From positions 2,848,220 through 2,912,219 of the forward strand of contig JAKULF010000011.1 in NCBI GenBank assembly GCA_022661535.1: a DNA stretch of 64,000 nucleotides. The letters are read 5' to 3'. The translations under genes and the position numbers were made by a program. The notes under the pieces are model-generated. The model worked only from the letters and a program-made list of their open reading frames with translations, was not told the DNA's origin and ran no database searches. The stretch's first letter is position 1. Every line of letters starts with the position of its first letter. Positions 1 to 10,800 of the stretch are shown piece by piece. The DNA comes from Eutypa lata. Its lineage: Eukaryota; Ascomycota; Sordariomycetes; Xylariales; Diatrypaceae.

Positions 1-2041
1 GTTGTCGATATTCTTAGGCTTATTACCACGTACTGGAACAAGCTGTTTCAGTGTCCTTATGCTGTCAGAGCTTTCTGGTCTCGCCCCTGAAGAGAGCATT
101 GCTGTTGCTCCTGTCCCTTTCAGATCAATCGTCAAGTTGTAAATAGGATCATTCAACTGCATAGCCAACAACGCGGATGTTGCTGTATTGTCGTCAAAGT
201 ATAGCTTCTCCAAGTCTACATCTTTATATGTAGGCATCAGCTCCTGAAGTGTATCGAGCTGCAACTGGGCAAGGCGCGGCAGGCGCAAGATGAGTAGGTC
301 GTTAAGGCCAGAACCTGGCTCGGAGTCCCAGATAAAGATATTGTCTGCAGACTGATCCCCTGTAGGTTTGTAGATGTACTCTTTGAGCGCATCCCATCGA
401 TTTGCGTCTGTTTCGCGGATCGTCTCATCCACAGTGTACTGTCGCCGGATGTTGACTTTCACCATCGTCGTGTCAAGCTCTCTGGCGACAGCAAAGCGCT
501 GTTGATGTGGCGGCTGTGTGAAAAGCCTACCGAAGTCTGAGGACCCTGGAACCCTACCCACGAGCCCCATCATGACGCCATCTGTGATTATCTCGTGGCG
601 AAGTAGCGGTGCGCCCGAAGGTGGACTCCCAGTAGTGGCGGGACTGTCTTGCTCCGACAAAACTTCGACACGGAGGTCCGGAAACATCGTTACGAGGTCA
701 GAACGAAGGTAGAAGCCGTTAGTGGGAATTTGCGTCTTATGACCCGTCTTCGTATTCACGTTCTCGATGTAATCATTGAGATTCTTCTTAATGGCTACAC
801 TATCCATGTCCGTTCCCATGTGGTTGCCAAGACTCGAGGCACCATCGATGAGAGCATCTACCCAGTTGGGATCTATGCGGAAGAATCGCAGACTTTCATG
901 ATCTAGATGACTCGGGTCGGTGATGAGGTAATGGGCTGGAACTCCAGCTAGAAACATGCGGTCGATCAACCACGACATTACGGTCATCCAGTCAGTTGAC
1001 AGCGGATCATTAGTTTCATCGTAGATGCCGCCATCACTGCTCTTAGCGAGGGTGCGAGCTGCAGCTAGCGCCACTTCGAGGTACTTCTCCTCGATTGAGG
1101 GCGCTGTCAAGGACAGGTTGGGTATCTCCGTCCTGGTCAGTTTATGACGATGCCAGCGCTTCTTTGGGCTCCCTGGTTCATATAATGGAGGTTCCGGGTG
1201 CGACACGCTTGTCACGCTTGCCACACTTGCCGCACTTGGGGTATGACTCGACAATGTTTGGGTCGGCTGTTGGGTCAGCGGTCGACCGCTCCCAATATGA
1301 ATGGAAGCAAGACTCCCCACAACATCTGAGAGATCTGCAAGAACCTCCTTGCGAGTACGGATACTCGTGTGATCTACTTCCTTGATCGTCCGCAGCTTAG
1401 CAGCCTTGATATTCTCAAGGCTGATGGCGGTACGGAGACGGCCAAGTGCAGCCGTGAATGACTGGTCACCGAGGGCCATTCTGCGACCGACCTGCCAATC
1501 GACTGAATAGGTGATATCTATAATACCAGTCTCTTTGTCGAGGATCTGTAGGGCGACTCCTGAGTTGGAACGAACACTTGTTCAGATTGTCGAGAGAATA
1601 AACAAAGGTGAGCGTGAGGGGACCCCGGAATAGCTCCATAGTCGATTCACCCGACTGTGTTCGGTGTCTGACTAAGGTGTACCCGCCATCAAGACGGCTA
1701 GCAACACGAGTGCTGACTTTGTCGGAGGACTCCCTGAGGGGTTGAATGACCGTTTCAGGTGCTCGGAGCTAGCCCAGCGTGCTGCCAAGGTGCTCGAAGG
1801 TGTCGGGCCCGTTCAGAGTGTTTGACGGCATGGCGGTATAGTTCCAGCTATACAGCGAACACAATGCTACATATCTGGACTGAATAGGAAAGGTCATTGC
1901 TTCGACGCCCTCGATGGAGACGAGGTAGGCGGTAATGGTAGTAGGCGTAACATTATCCAGCTGGCCGGACCTGTTCCCCACGACGATAGAAAAGACTGCC
2001 GTGTCCTCAACTCTAGCCAAAGCCATCCCAGAACCATTCAT
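1..2041 (-). pseudogene. Large conserved hypothetical protein, 5' part, disrupted; runs off the left edge
   Basis: The minus strand reads as one protein from an ATG at 2041 to the window edge, about 680 codons, with three features. There is an in-frame TAG at 1768-1770. A second block stays open in the same frame to about 1585. A change of frame near 1575-1590 then leads into a block open from about 1572 to base 1. Both blocks have clear protein-like composition, with motifs such as LEGVEAMTFPI-like text before the TAG and FLAGVPAHYLITDPSHL after the shift. I recall similar motifs in large hypothetical proteins of fungi and some bacteria, but cannot name a domain. No GT-AG intron removes either defect. 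Either this is a decaying gene or the assembly has errors here. The 3' end lies outside the window. Confidence 0.65.
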
Positions 2042-2320
2042 CTTCCGAACATGGGAAAGATATTAATACGGCAATGTGTCGGGATTCGCTGGTATCTGTC
2101 TATTGCCCTTTTTATCGAATGACGAGAACAGACTAGCGTATTGTGGTATGATTAGGATTTATGTTTACATTATAAATGGTTGGAGTCGGAGGAGGTGTCA
2201 ATGTCGAGGTCTCGCCCGTCTTCCTTGTCCACAGTTTCAGAATCAGTGAAACCCAGGAAATCTTATTTTATACTATTTCTATCACCTCCTACCTATATTC
2301 ACCATCGCCTAACGTAGGCA
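2042..2320. promoter_or_regulatory. Divergent intergenic region
   Basis: This stretch lies between the start of the broken minus-strand gene and the plus-strand two-exon gene. It would serve as a shared promoter for both. I see no recognisable binding site. An ORF crossing it on the plus strand has no support from composition. Confidence 0.3.
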
Positions 2321-2968
2321 ATGACCTCGACGCTGACCATTCAGGCAACTCAGATAGTGGAAAGGGTCACGAAGACAGACGTGGGCTGGCAGTTTGATAA
2401 GCAAATGCAGTCTGTACCCCGGGGACTATGGGTCAAGTGTGAGTTCTTTTTTAAACCCCTCTTGGCAATCATATCTCCCCCCCCCTGCACATACCTTTAC
2501 CATACTATGTTTTATAGCTAATCCAACGCTCTTCTCTCACACGTATATAATCGCAACGACGACCCAGCCTCCAGCGGCAGCAACGTCGCAGACCTCCTCA
2601 AGAGCAACGATGATTCCATGTCCCCAATGATGGGCGTAGAAGTCCGAGCGCCCAAGGCGATAATGTCGCCCGACCCGTTCCCGGCTTTCAACGTCGCCGG
2701 TGCCGAGCTACAAAGGCTCTGGGCCAAGCCTCCCTTCCCCTCGCGGGACAATTCCAACGTGGCCTGGGAGCCCGAACCTTCGTTTGAGGAGGGCGAGATT
2801 GAGAAGCAATACAATGCTGTGCACGATGTCTGGGTTAACCCTACCTGGGGCACCGGTGTTGATGGTCAGAAAGGGGTCGTCAGCACCTGGGCAACTGCCC
2901 TAGGGTGGGATGCTCCGGCTCTATCGTCAATTGCATCTATTCCTGAGAGGCTCAAAGAGGGTTCATGA
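2321..2968 (+). CDS. Small hypothetical protein, two exons
   Basis: Proposed exons are 2321-2438 and 2568-2968, giving about 172 residues. The second exon reads clearly as protein (acidic, Pro- and Trp-containing, ending PERLKEGS). Its frame is open from 2522, just after a TAA at 2519. The consensus donor GTGAGT at 2439 and the acceptor CCCAG at 2567 give a 129-nt intron that removes this TAA and keeps the frame; a CTAATCC branch-like site lies at 2518-2524. I recognise no domain and see no signal peptide or membrane segment. The start is the least certain part, since an upstream exon is possible. It is transcribed away from the broken gene at 1-2041. Confidence 0.5.
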
Positions 2969-3627
2969 ATCTTTATGTAGCCCCTCCTTTGTTGACTAAG
3001 TGAAATGTGATCCCGGAGTTTCGAGTTGAAAGGGACTGCGCAGAATAAGGTAGTTATTGGGTGCCTCATGGGAGATTGCGCTAGATTACGAAGTAAACGA
3101 ATTTACGAATGATTGTTACAATGAGATCGATAGTTGATTGAGTTTCTGCGTATATAACAAACTGGCAAGGATGTGGTTCTAGTGATTACCATTGACTTCT
3201 CTCTGAGTCTCCGTTCCTTACATGCTGAACAGACAATCAGGAGGTGACAGATTACTTATAAGGGCTCTTTGAGGGCGAAGACACCGTTAATGCCCGACTC
3301 CTCGGATAAAATAATGGTGATATTAGAGACCTGTGCCCTTCCGTTAGACAGACAGCATATTATACTTAAAACGTGGTCCTTTCTCCAACTAAGCCACTCG
3401 GTTCCGAACAGGAGCATAACTTCAAAATAATGAGATTTGAACTGAAACGGATGTATATAGCAAACTATTGGGTTAGCTCTTCTGCTGCGATGATACACTA
3501 TAGGTATTGAGTAATTCCAATGGATTTATTAAGAATGGCTACCTAAGGATGTATCTAAAACGCCTTATATATCTATTGTCTACGGATAAACATACCGTAT
3601 TAATCTGTGTATTCTCTTCAATGTAAC
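2969..3627. other. Intergenic, no gene seen
   Basis: This is the space between a plus-strand and a minus-strand gene, so mainly their 3' flanks. An 80-residue minus-strand reading frame at 3256-3498 has weakly protein-like text, but I see no homologue or splice context for it. Confidence 0.4.
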
Positions 3628-4152
3628 CTACTGCTCTGAAGCGAATCCAGAAAGATACTTACGGATCTCACCATCATCATCGAGATAGCTGCGCCAACGA
3701 TCAGGGTCCTCGCCAAGGGCCTGACGAACAGCAGGAAGCCCCGTGATAAGGACACGGAGACATCGATAGCTCTTATAATAAAAGCACAACGTCAGCATAT
3801 AGTCGACGAGATCATCCACGACGCCCCATGTCCCGACGCCCCATGTCCCGACCCCCTCCTGTTGAGATACCAGTTCCGCTTGGGCCTGTAGCTTACTGCC
3901 GTCTTCGAAGTCCACAGACTCTAGAATGCGCTCCATGAGCTGCGGGTCGTCTTTCTGTAGAGAGTAGAGTACTGTAGAGGGCTGGATCGAAGGGTCTTTC
4001 CAGAGGAATATCTCTACGTTGTCCTTGATGAGCGTAGGCCCTACCGTTTGCCATAGCTTCTTGGTTGTTAGCGCGAGATTCAGACGCTGGTTATCTGGGG
4101 GGAGATACTTAGCAACCAGCAGTAGTGCGTCGTGCTTCTGTTCTGGAGTCAT
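3628..4152 (-). CDS. F-box-like hypothetical protein
   Basis: This is an intronless frame of 174 residues. Residues 4-45 have the spacing of a fungal F-box-like N-terminus: a helical stretch LLLVAKYLPP, then a Leu-rich helix and a KLW...V motif. The following region (DPSIQPSTVLYSLQKDDPQLMERIL) recalls the first degenerate ankyrin unit that often follows F-boxes in fungi. Residues about 100-110 are GVGTWGVGTWGV, made by a direct 15-bp duplication (GACGCCCCATGTCCC) near 3830-3860. If the F-box is real, the protein would recruit a substrate to an SCF ubiquitin ligase; that is inference. It may be a shortened member, since F-box/ankyrin proteins are usually much longer. Confidence 0.5.
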   Translation of the reverse strand: MTPEQKHDALLLVAKYLPPDNQRLNLALTTKKLWQTVGPTLIKDNVEIFLWKDPSIQPSTVLYSLQKDDPQLMERILESVDFEDGSKLQAQAELVSQQEGVGTWGVGTWGVVDDLVDYMLTLCFYYKSYRCLRVLITGLPAVRQALGEDPDRWRSYLDDDGEIRKYLSGFASEQ

Positions 4153-5043
4153 TTTGATTGTAACCTTAGGGAAATAAGCAAGTGGAAGTCCAATCCCGTA
4201 AGTGTTTCGTTGATATCCTCGGTGTTATGTTGCCAGTAGTTCTATGACCATCCAGGTACCTTTATACTATGTAGGTTAATGACCACTTTGAAACATGCAC
4301 TTGAAACATCAACTCAAGTTCAAATACTTATGCTGAGAGAAATCTTAGATCTGTTGTTATTTATATCAAAGCTAGTACTAAGATGTTTGCCGGACATTGC
4401 TAATTCTAGGCTCAACAATGGCTTTATTTCATATGAACTAGACTAGAGGTTGAAAGAGCTTGTTTGTTCTAGTACATTCCGTTTTACAATGAGACTGAGT
4501 CTCCTTGTCTTATACACCTGTGGCTGGGAGGGTGGTTGAGGTTTCGAGTTAGCACATTGTTGACTTGCAGTAGCTCATTTGGTTCTTACTCTATAGGAGA
4601 TTTTATCACTTTCAGGGGTATTCGTGATCAATGGGCTTTGTCCAGGAATTATTTAGGACCTACCACAAAGAGCCCTTGAAGCGAGCTCCCTTTGGATGGC
4701 ATCATAGTTAGGTATTGAACACTCATGTATACTACCCCGGGATGTTTCAGTAACCCTGTGATAATTTATACCTTAGAATGTTGATGGTTTGAGTATTATC
4801 TGGACATGCCGTTTAAATGGGAGGGCCTTGTCCGCATCCTCCAGACCCAGACGCAGCGTCTGCACGCTCTGGTCATCTGGCGACGAAGAATTCAGCATCG
4901 GGTGGGCGGGAATAGGCTGCAGTGTCGACCTCGGCTGTATTCAGGCAGCATACTTGGCAACCACCGTGTTGGTATTAGACGGGGAGAGGAACGAGATCGT
5001 CGATGATGACGATGCACCGTAAGTAGTGTTAGTATATCTCCGC
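4153..5043. other. Intergenic, no gene seen
   Basis: I see ordinary non-coding sequence. Short plus-strand frames at 4789-5022 and 4806-5006 overlap each other and lack convincing protein composition. Confidence 0.4.
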
Positions 5044-5448
5044 CTACAGCTGATACTCCACGTAGATGTAGTTGCGCGACACCCAGCGTACAAACTCGTA
5101 GGTGTGGTAGAAGAGAGTTGGCGAGGTATCTGGCGATGCTGCACCATCGTCCCGGCTATCGCCATCTAAGAATTGTGAAACGACGACTTCGAAGGGCCAA
5201 GCATCGACCCCATGCGCCACTCGACCACTATATACTCTCTGTGCGACCTCGACGACCATCCTCTCTACGGAATGCGAGCTACTGTTGTTAGACTTCTTCA
5301 TATCCTTCATCTCGACGTAGACGGCAAGCCTGAGAACCACCGTTACGTGCTGCTTCATCAGTATTTCACCATCGTTATTACCGTCGACGTGGTAATTGAT
5401 CCGGACTTTCTTGACTAGGCCCTGATGACATCGCCGGGTGCGCAGGCA
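5044..5448 (-). pseudogene. Hypothetical protein fragment, 3' exon
   Basis: The frame that ends at 5044 (...RNYIYVEYQL) is open upstream well past its first ATG at 5358, to about 5455, and reads as protein throughout (VKKVRINYHVDGNNDG, then VERMVVEVAQRVYSG). It therefore looks like the last exon of a longer gene. Upstream on the same strand there is a good donor (GTAAGTG, about 5555) and several possible acceptors. The would-be 5' exon (5560-5640) cannot be placed in one clean frame, and no start is clear. I recognise no domain. It is either a gene with a poorly resolved 5' end or a 3' remnant. Confidence 0.4.
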
Positions 5449-5649
5449 TGCTGCGATATGAGTTCGTCATTTCGATGCTGCTGGTGTCAATCAATTCGGT
5501 TGAGTCAGTTTCGCGGCCGTATTAGATAGGACTTGAGTCTTTCAGTCAGACACTTACGCCAGCAGTTCGATTTGGCCCTTAAATCTCGCCTCTTTCTATC
5601 GCAAGACAAGCCGGGACTATGCTCCCCGAATGATTGAGGTTTGTTTGTG

Positions 5650-6273
5650 TTACTCAACCTTCACTAAATCCCCACTACTACACCTGCCACTCAATTGCAT
5701 GTCATCACCATGTAATCATGAAGCAACATGCTAGACAAAGAACCGTCAATGGACCCGCGCGAAATTTGTGACAACACGTAATTGTATTTGTTTATTAAAA
5801 ACATAGGAAGAGGTATCAACCAAGTAAAGCCCTAACTAGAGTAATAGACATCGCATCAATCCACTTCATCGAAACAGTACGACTGTCGGTATCAGCTCAG
5901 CATCAGCATCAGCACAGCAAAGTAGCAACCAAACAAGACGCGATGCTAAATATCCTTTCCAGATTCTACGCACACGCAACAACGCCAGCGATACCCTACC
6001 CCTTCCTTTCATTAACAGTGAGTCAGTTAATCAATCAAGCAATCAGTCAGTCATCCAACTTCCCTTCCTCCCTTCCTTCCTTTCCCCCTTGATGGCCGAT
6101 AGAAAACGTCGAGGTATAAAAGTAGTAATAGCAACAGTGGTGGTGGTATAAAAAGACACAAATCGCCAGCTAAATGAAAATGGTATAGCAGCGACCTTGA
6201 TCTTCTTCTTCTTCTTCTTCTTTAAAGGAGAAAGAACATAGTGAAGGCAGATAGGTACAAATACGGTGGTTGC
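5650..6273. other. Intergenic, 3' flank of transporter
   Basis: No gene is seen. The transporter's 3' flank includes short AATC/AGTC repeats near 6020-6050, a CTTCC-rich stretch near 6060-6090 and a (CTT)n run at about 6203-6222. Confidence 0.5.
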
Positions 6274-7873
6274 TTAGATCTCGCCATGAGTCTGCTTCTC
6301 GTTAATAGCGTGGGGTGCAACGACCTCCTCGACAACCTCGTCGCTGAACTTGAGATCCTCCTCGATAGGGGTGCTGTCCTGAATCTTGATCCAGATGATG
6401 GGAGCGGCGATAAGGAGAGACGCAGCGCAAGTTGCCCACTACAAACCGGAGTTGTTAGTATCAAAGATCCACATATTTATTTTTTATATTTCTTTTCCGT
6501 TCACTTTATAGAGTATCAAGTCAACTTACAGTAGCGGCAAACATAGTGTTGAACGGGGTCTTAAGACCATCCAGGCGCCAGAAGACGGCAGCACCGGCAG
6601 ATTGGAAGCCCTTGTAGAAACCGGCCATGTTGGCGGTCTTCCGGCTGGAGTTGGAGAGGGCACCCAAGTACCAGTAGATGCAAGTCTGCCAGACGGCATC
6701 GTAGAAGCCGTAGAAGATGTAGAGGAACATGGGGCCGACGTAGCCGTTGGCAGACCAATCCATAGCGTTGGCCTTGCCCTCGTCCGTGGCGGCCTCCTCG
6801 CGGGTGAGCCCCTTAATCTGGTAGGTGTAGCCACCGCCCCAGATGATGAAGGTGAGACTGAAGAGGACGCCGTAGGAGATCTTGGCGCGGGTGGCACGTC
6901 CGATGCGCGGGTAGTCGAGAGCGTATCCCACCATGACGGCGGCGAAGATCTGCGACAACCAGTACAGCAGGTTGTTGAGGGAGCGCGTGCGCACGTTGAA
7001 GTAGGCGCCGTTCATGTCGTTCTGCTGGTACGTGTAGAAGATGTTGGAGGCGAAGAACATGGGGAATAGGGCGATGACCCATGGCTGCAGGTACAGGCAT
7101 TCCCATAGGCCCTTGAACTCGGAGACCCACGTGGGGTTCTTCATCATGACGACCTTGGAGCCGTCCTCACGCACGACGTTGTCGACGTTGCACAGGAGTA
7201 GGGTGAGCGCGCCACCGATGATCATCAGGATGATGAAGCCGATGTAGGTGCCGTCGGATACGGTGCCGTTGGTGGTCGTGTGGATGTTCTGGCCTAGCGG
7301 GATCAACGCACCGACAACGGCGCCCATGTTGAAGATGATCCAGAACCAACTGATGTAGCGGCCCTTGGACTGTTCAGGCGGGTACGACATCATGATGGCA
7401 CCCTGGGCAGTCCAGAGGAGACCGGCGCAGAAACCGAGGAATGCACCGGCGAAGATGACGAATCCCTGGTTCTGGTTGTGGTTGTAGGACAGGAAAGATC
7501 CCGAGTAGATGCAGTAGCCGAGACCACCGACGGCCATGGTAACCTTGACACCTAGCACGTTGGCGAAGGTACCGGAGAAGAAGGCGACGACGGCGAAGAC
7601 GGAGTAGAGGGCGGTAGAAGCGTGATCCTGAACCGAGGTGTCGATCTGACCACCACCACCTAGACCACCGAGGGCGTTGTACATGCCCGGGCACAGGAAA
7701 CACACCATGGCCAACAGCAAAAGCTGGACCTTAGGAGATGCATACCAAACCTCCGTGCCGAAGATGCGCACGCCCTTGTACATCCACCCCGGTGGGCGCT
7801 GGATCGCTCCCGTCTCCGTATAGGTCACGGGGGGCACCGGCGCATCGGTGGACTCTTTCACCGCGTCGGACAT
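6274..7873 (-). CDS. UNC-93-like (DUF895) MFS membrane protein
   Basis: There are two exons on the minus strand, 7873-6530 and 6438-6274, with a 91-nt intron (GTAAGT...TTTGTAG). The product is about 502 residues. The frame is in phase and the second exon continues the last membrane helix (WATCAASLLIAAPIIWI). After a short cytosolic N-terminus come about eleven hydrophobic segments, with the order and glycine-rich loops of the fungal UNC-93/DUF895 branch of the major facilitator superfamily. Examples are FLCPGMYNALGGLGGGG in the first helix pair and a YNxNQGFVIFAGAFLGFCAGLLW region. The second half has a WYLGALSN motif. The tail is acidic (EEDLKFSDEVVEEVV). Substrates of these fungal proteins are largely unknown. 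Length and helix number are normal, so I expect it to be functional. Confidence 0.88.
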
Positions 7874-10800
7874 GATTAATGTCTTGGAATCAGATCCTTG
7901 AAGTTCCCTTTTCTTTCTCTTTTTAATCTCGCGACTATATCAGTATCGCAAAGTTAGTTTTTTCGTTGATCTTGTTTCCAGTTTTAGATTTAAGTTCTGT
8001 TTGGAAAATGTTGATATATAATAACCACCTAGGTAAGTAGGTAGTAAGTGTGAGCTTGGTTGGGTGGTGGTGGTGGGTAGGGCCGACCCGTCGCCGACCT
8101 ATAAGTTATTCACCTCACTTATGGGGTATGTATGTAGGTAGGTCACGGTACGGGGGAGGAATACGAAGAGTGAATAAACCAATTCAATACGAATAATTCA
8201 CCCGAAGATATGAACTGACCTTTTTTGATGATCAACGAGTCACAGTCGAACCGCAGATCGCAAATCGCCTCGATCCGAGGGTTTTTAAAAAAGAAAAGTT
8301 TCGAATGGAACGAACGAACGGACGGGATGAGGAAAGAATCGAAAGAGACGACGGCAAGTCCCCAAGTCTTAAGAGACGGGAACCGAATAAGATTTATTGA
8401 AAACGTCGAGCTAAGGGATAAGGCGCATGCGAGGTTGTGGAGTTCATCCAGCTAAGTAAAGTAAGGGTTCAAGGATTCGGATCCAATTTATTCTTACTGT
8501 GCCATCGATGAATTGATTGTTCATGCTGTATGTAGACTTTGGGGTAGGTAGCAGGCAGGTAGCAGGGCAGCAGGACAGCAGGACAGGACAGGTAGCAGGG
8601 CAGGTATCACTCCACATACATACATACATATCACCTTCACGATGCAGCAGCCAGATCAGGTTAGGATTATCTCAGATTATGTATGTAGTAGCAGCCGCAG
8701 AGAGCCGCGATAGGGCGAGAGAACAGGTAAGGTAGCAATCAATTCCAGGACCATGCTACCAAGTCCAAGTATTCAGGTATTGTGCCAGTCCCAGTGTGTC
8801 CCAGTGTGTCCCAGTGTGCCTATCAATAGAAATACTAGCAGACTAGCACCAACTTGTCTCGGGTCTGGGTCCGGGGTTGGCAGGCCAAGCTTGCAGGCTC
8901 GCCAGGGTGCCAAGGAGCGAAAGTGGTGTGGTGATCATCAATGGGTGCATGCGTGCATGTATGTGTGTATGTGTGTGTGTATGTGTGTAGGTGTGTATGT
9001 ACGTACATACTGGCAGACTGGCTAGACTCAAGCTATCAGGACTATCCGTAAGCTACTGGCTACGTACCTATAGTTAGGTAGCTCCCGAAAGAACCGTTAC
9101 GTGACACGCGACGGAGAGAGAGGCAAAGGGAAAGGGGGGTTTTAACATGACCAAACTCCCAAACACACCTACCAGACTCGTCTTACTCGAATAGACAAAT
9201 AGGCAGGCAAGAAAGCATAGTTTGTATCACATTAGGTACTCTACATTATTGCACTATCAACTACCAACTACCTAACTGCAGACATAACGCGATAGGCATG
9301 AGATACACCAACACAGCACTTCTCAGTTCGTATGGACGTACATACATATGTGTATGTCTGTATGTCTGTAGTTGGTTATAGGTGCAGATACCTAAATAAC
9401 GGACACGAGCGAGTGGCTTTAGGTCCATTGCCACTGGTAATCATCGCATAGGGACTTTAGCGGTTTAGCCTATCGTGGGAATTGTACAATACATACGGGG
9501 AAAGCTTAGAGATTATGCTAGTTAGAGCCGAACTTATTATTAGCTCAGCAGCCAGAGAAAACGTTCAAGAAGTGCTTAGCATTAGTTACATATCGATTGT
9601 AGTAATTCGACGATAACGGTGGGACGAGTGTAAGACAGAGAGAACAAGCATCGGACTCCTCCCATTGATTGTTAGCATCTTCATGTAGCTTTAGAGTAGT
9701 AGAGTAGGCATCTACTCGAGCGAGGCTTCAAGCAGCCGCCGCGAAGAGGCATAAATGCTACAATGATTTAAGGGGAGGAAATAGATTGACATTCAAACAT
9801 TTAATCTCCAGATCACATTGCAAACTGTCCATTCAAGGTGCACAAATGTCATGTTCTGCGTCACGCAAGGAGGGACTTTTTTCTTTTCTTCATTATAGTC
9901 ACATACAACAGTGACAATCAGACAGTTGACTTCATTCTACCATTGGCATGGTAATCAACAGGGGTCTTAGCTAGCTTTTTGGGGCTGCCGATAAGGGCGG
10001 GCCGAATGGAGATTCAGAGAGGCTCTTGATTCGCTACAAGGGTAAGTCAATCACGAGGGGGACCAGCTAATACCCGGTGATTGGCTCCGTGGGAAACTGG
10101 GGAAAGGAAAGGGATTCTAGGCATGGACGCCTCTTTCTCACCTATTATTACCTCCAAGACCTCCATATGTATTTTATTCTACTGCTGCTTGTATAAATCC
10201 GGCAGGCGATAGGTTATAGGTACACAGGGGATCTCCGTGAATGGGAGGACCCCGGAGCACTTTATCTCCAGTAGGGGAAGCTGTGTACTTTTGGTCCAAT
10301 GAAGATTGTTCCCAATTGAAGCAGCTACATGACTAGAATTCCTATGGTCGCTTACATTTTATTCTTCACTTGCCATTCTGCCATTGATCCTTTTCGATAT
10401 GTAACGTAACGTGGGTTGTAATACATAGTTATGTAGTTATGTACTTGTGTTATGCAGCCAGCTGACTGTCCCTCCCTTATCCTCCCCTCCTCTTTTACAC
10501 AAGGCTCGCCTAACCTCGTAATAGACATTGTATTATGCTCATGAGCGAAGTATCGGATCCGAGTTGAATCGGAAGTCGAGTGAATTGACCACCGTACCGA
10601 TTCCGCTTCACAATTATAGTCACGGGTATTACCGAGAGAGAATGGTTAAAAGAGGGCAAACGTCCACAACGCAGACTTCCCCCAATGCAGTACCTAGTTC
10701 ACTCTCTGCAGATAAAGCCATTCCCGCTTGACACGATGGGATGTTGCATTAGCTAGCGAATTTAGGTTAGTCAAGCCAGAAAGGAACGAAAGAACAATTC

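Noticed and set aside
1095..1385. Plus-strand 96-residue frame at the left end
   Set aside because: It is antisense to the well-supported minus-strand block of the broken gene.
6526..7703. Several frames antisense to or overlapping the transporter
   Set aside because: They have Arg/Pro-rich composition typical of shadows of a GC-rich coding frame.
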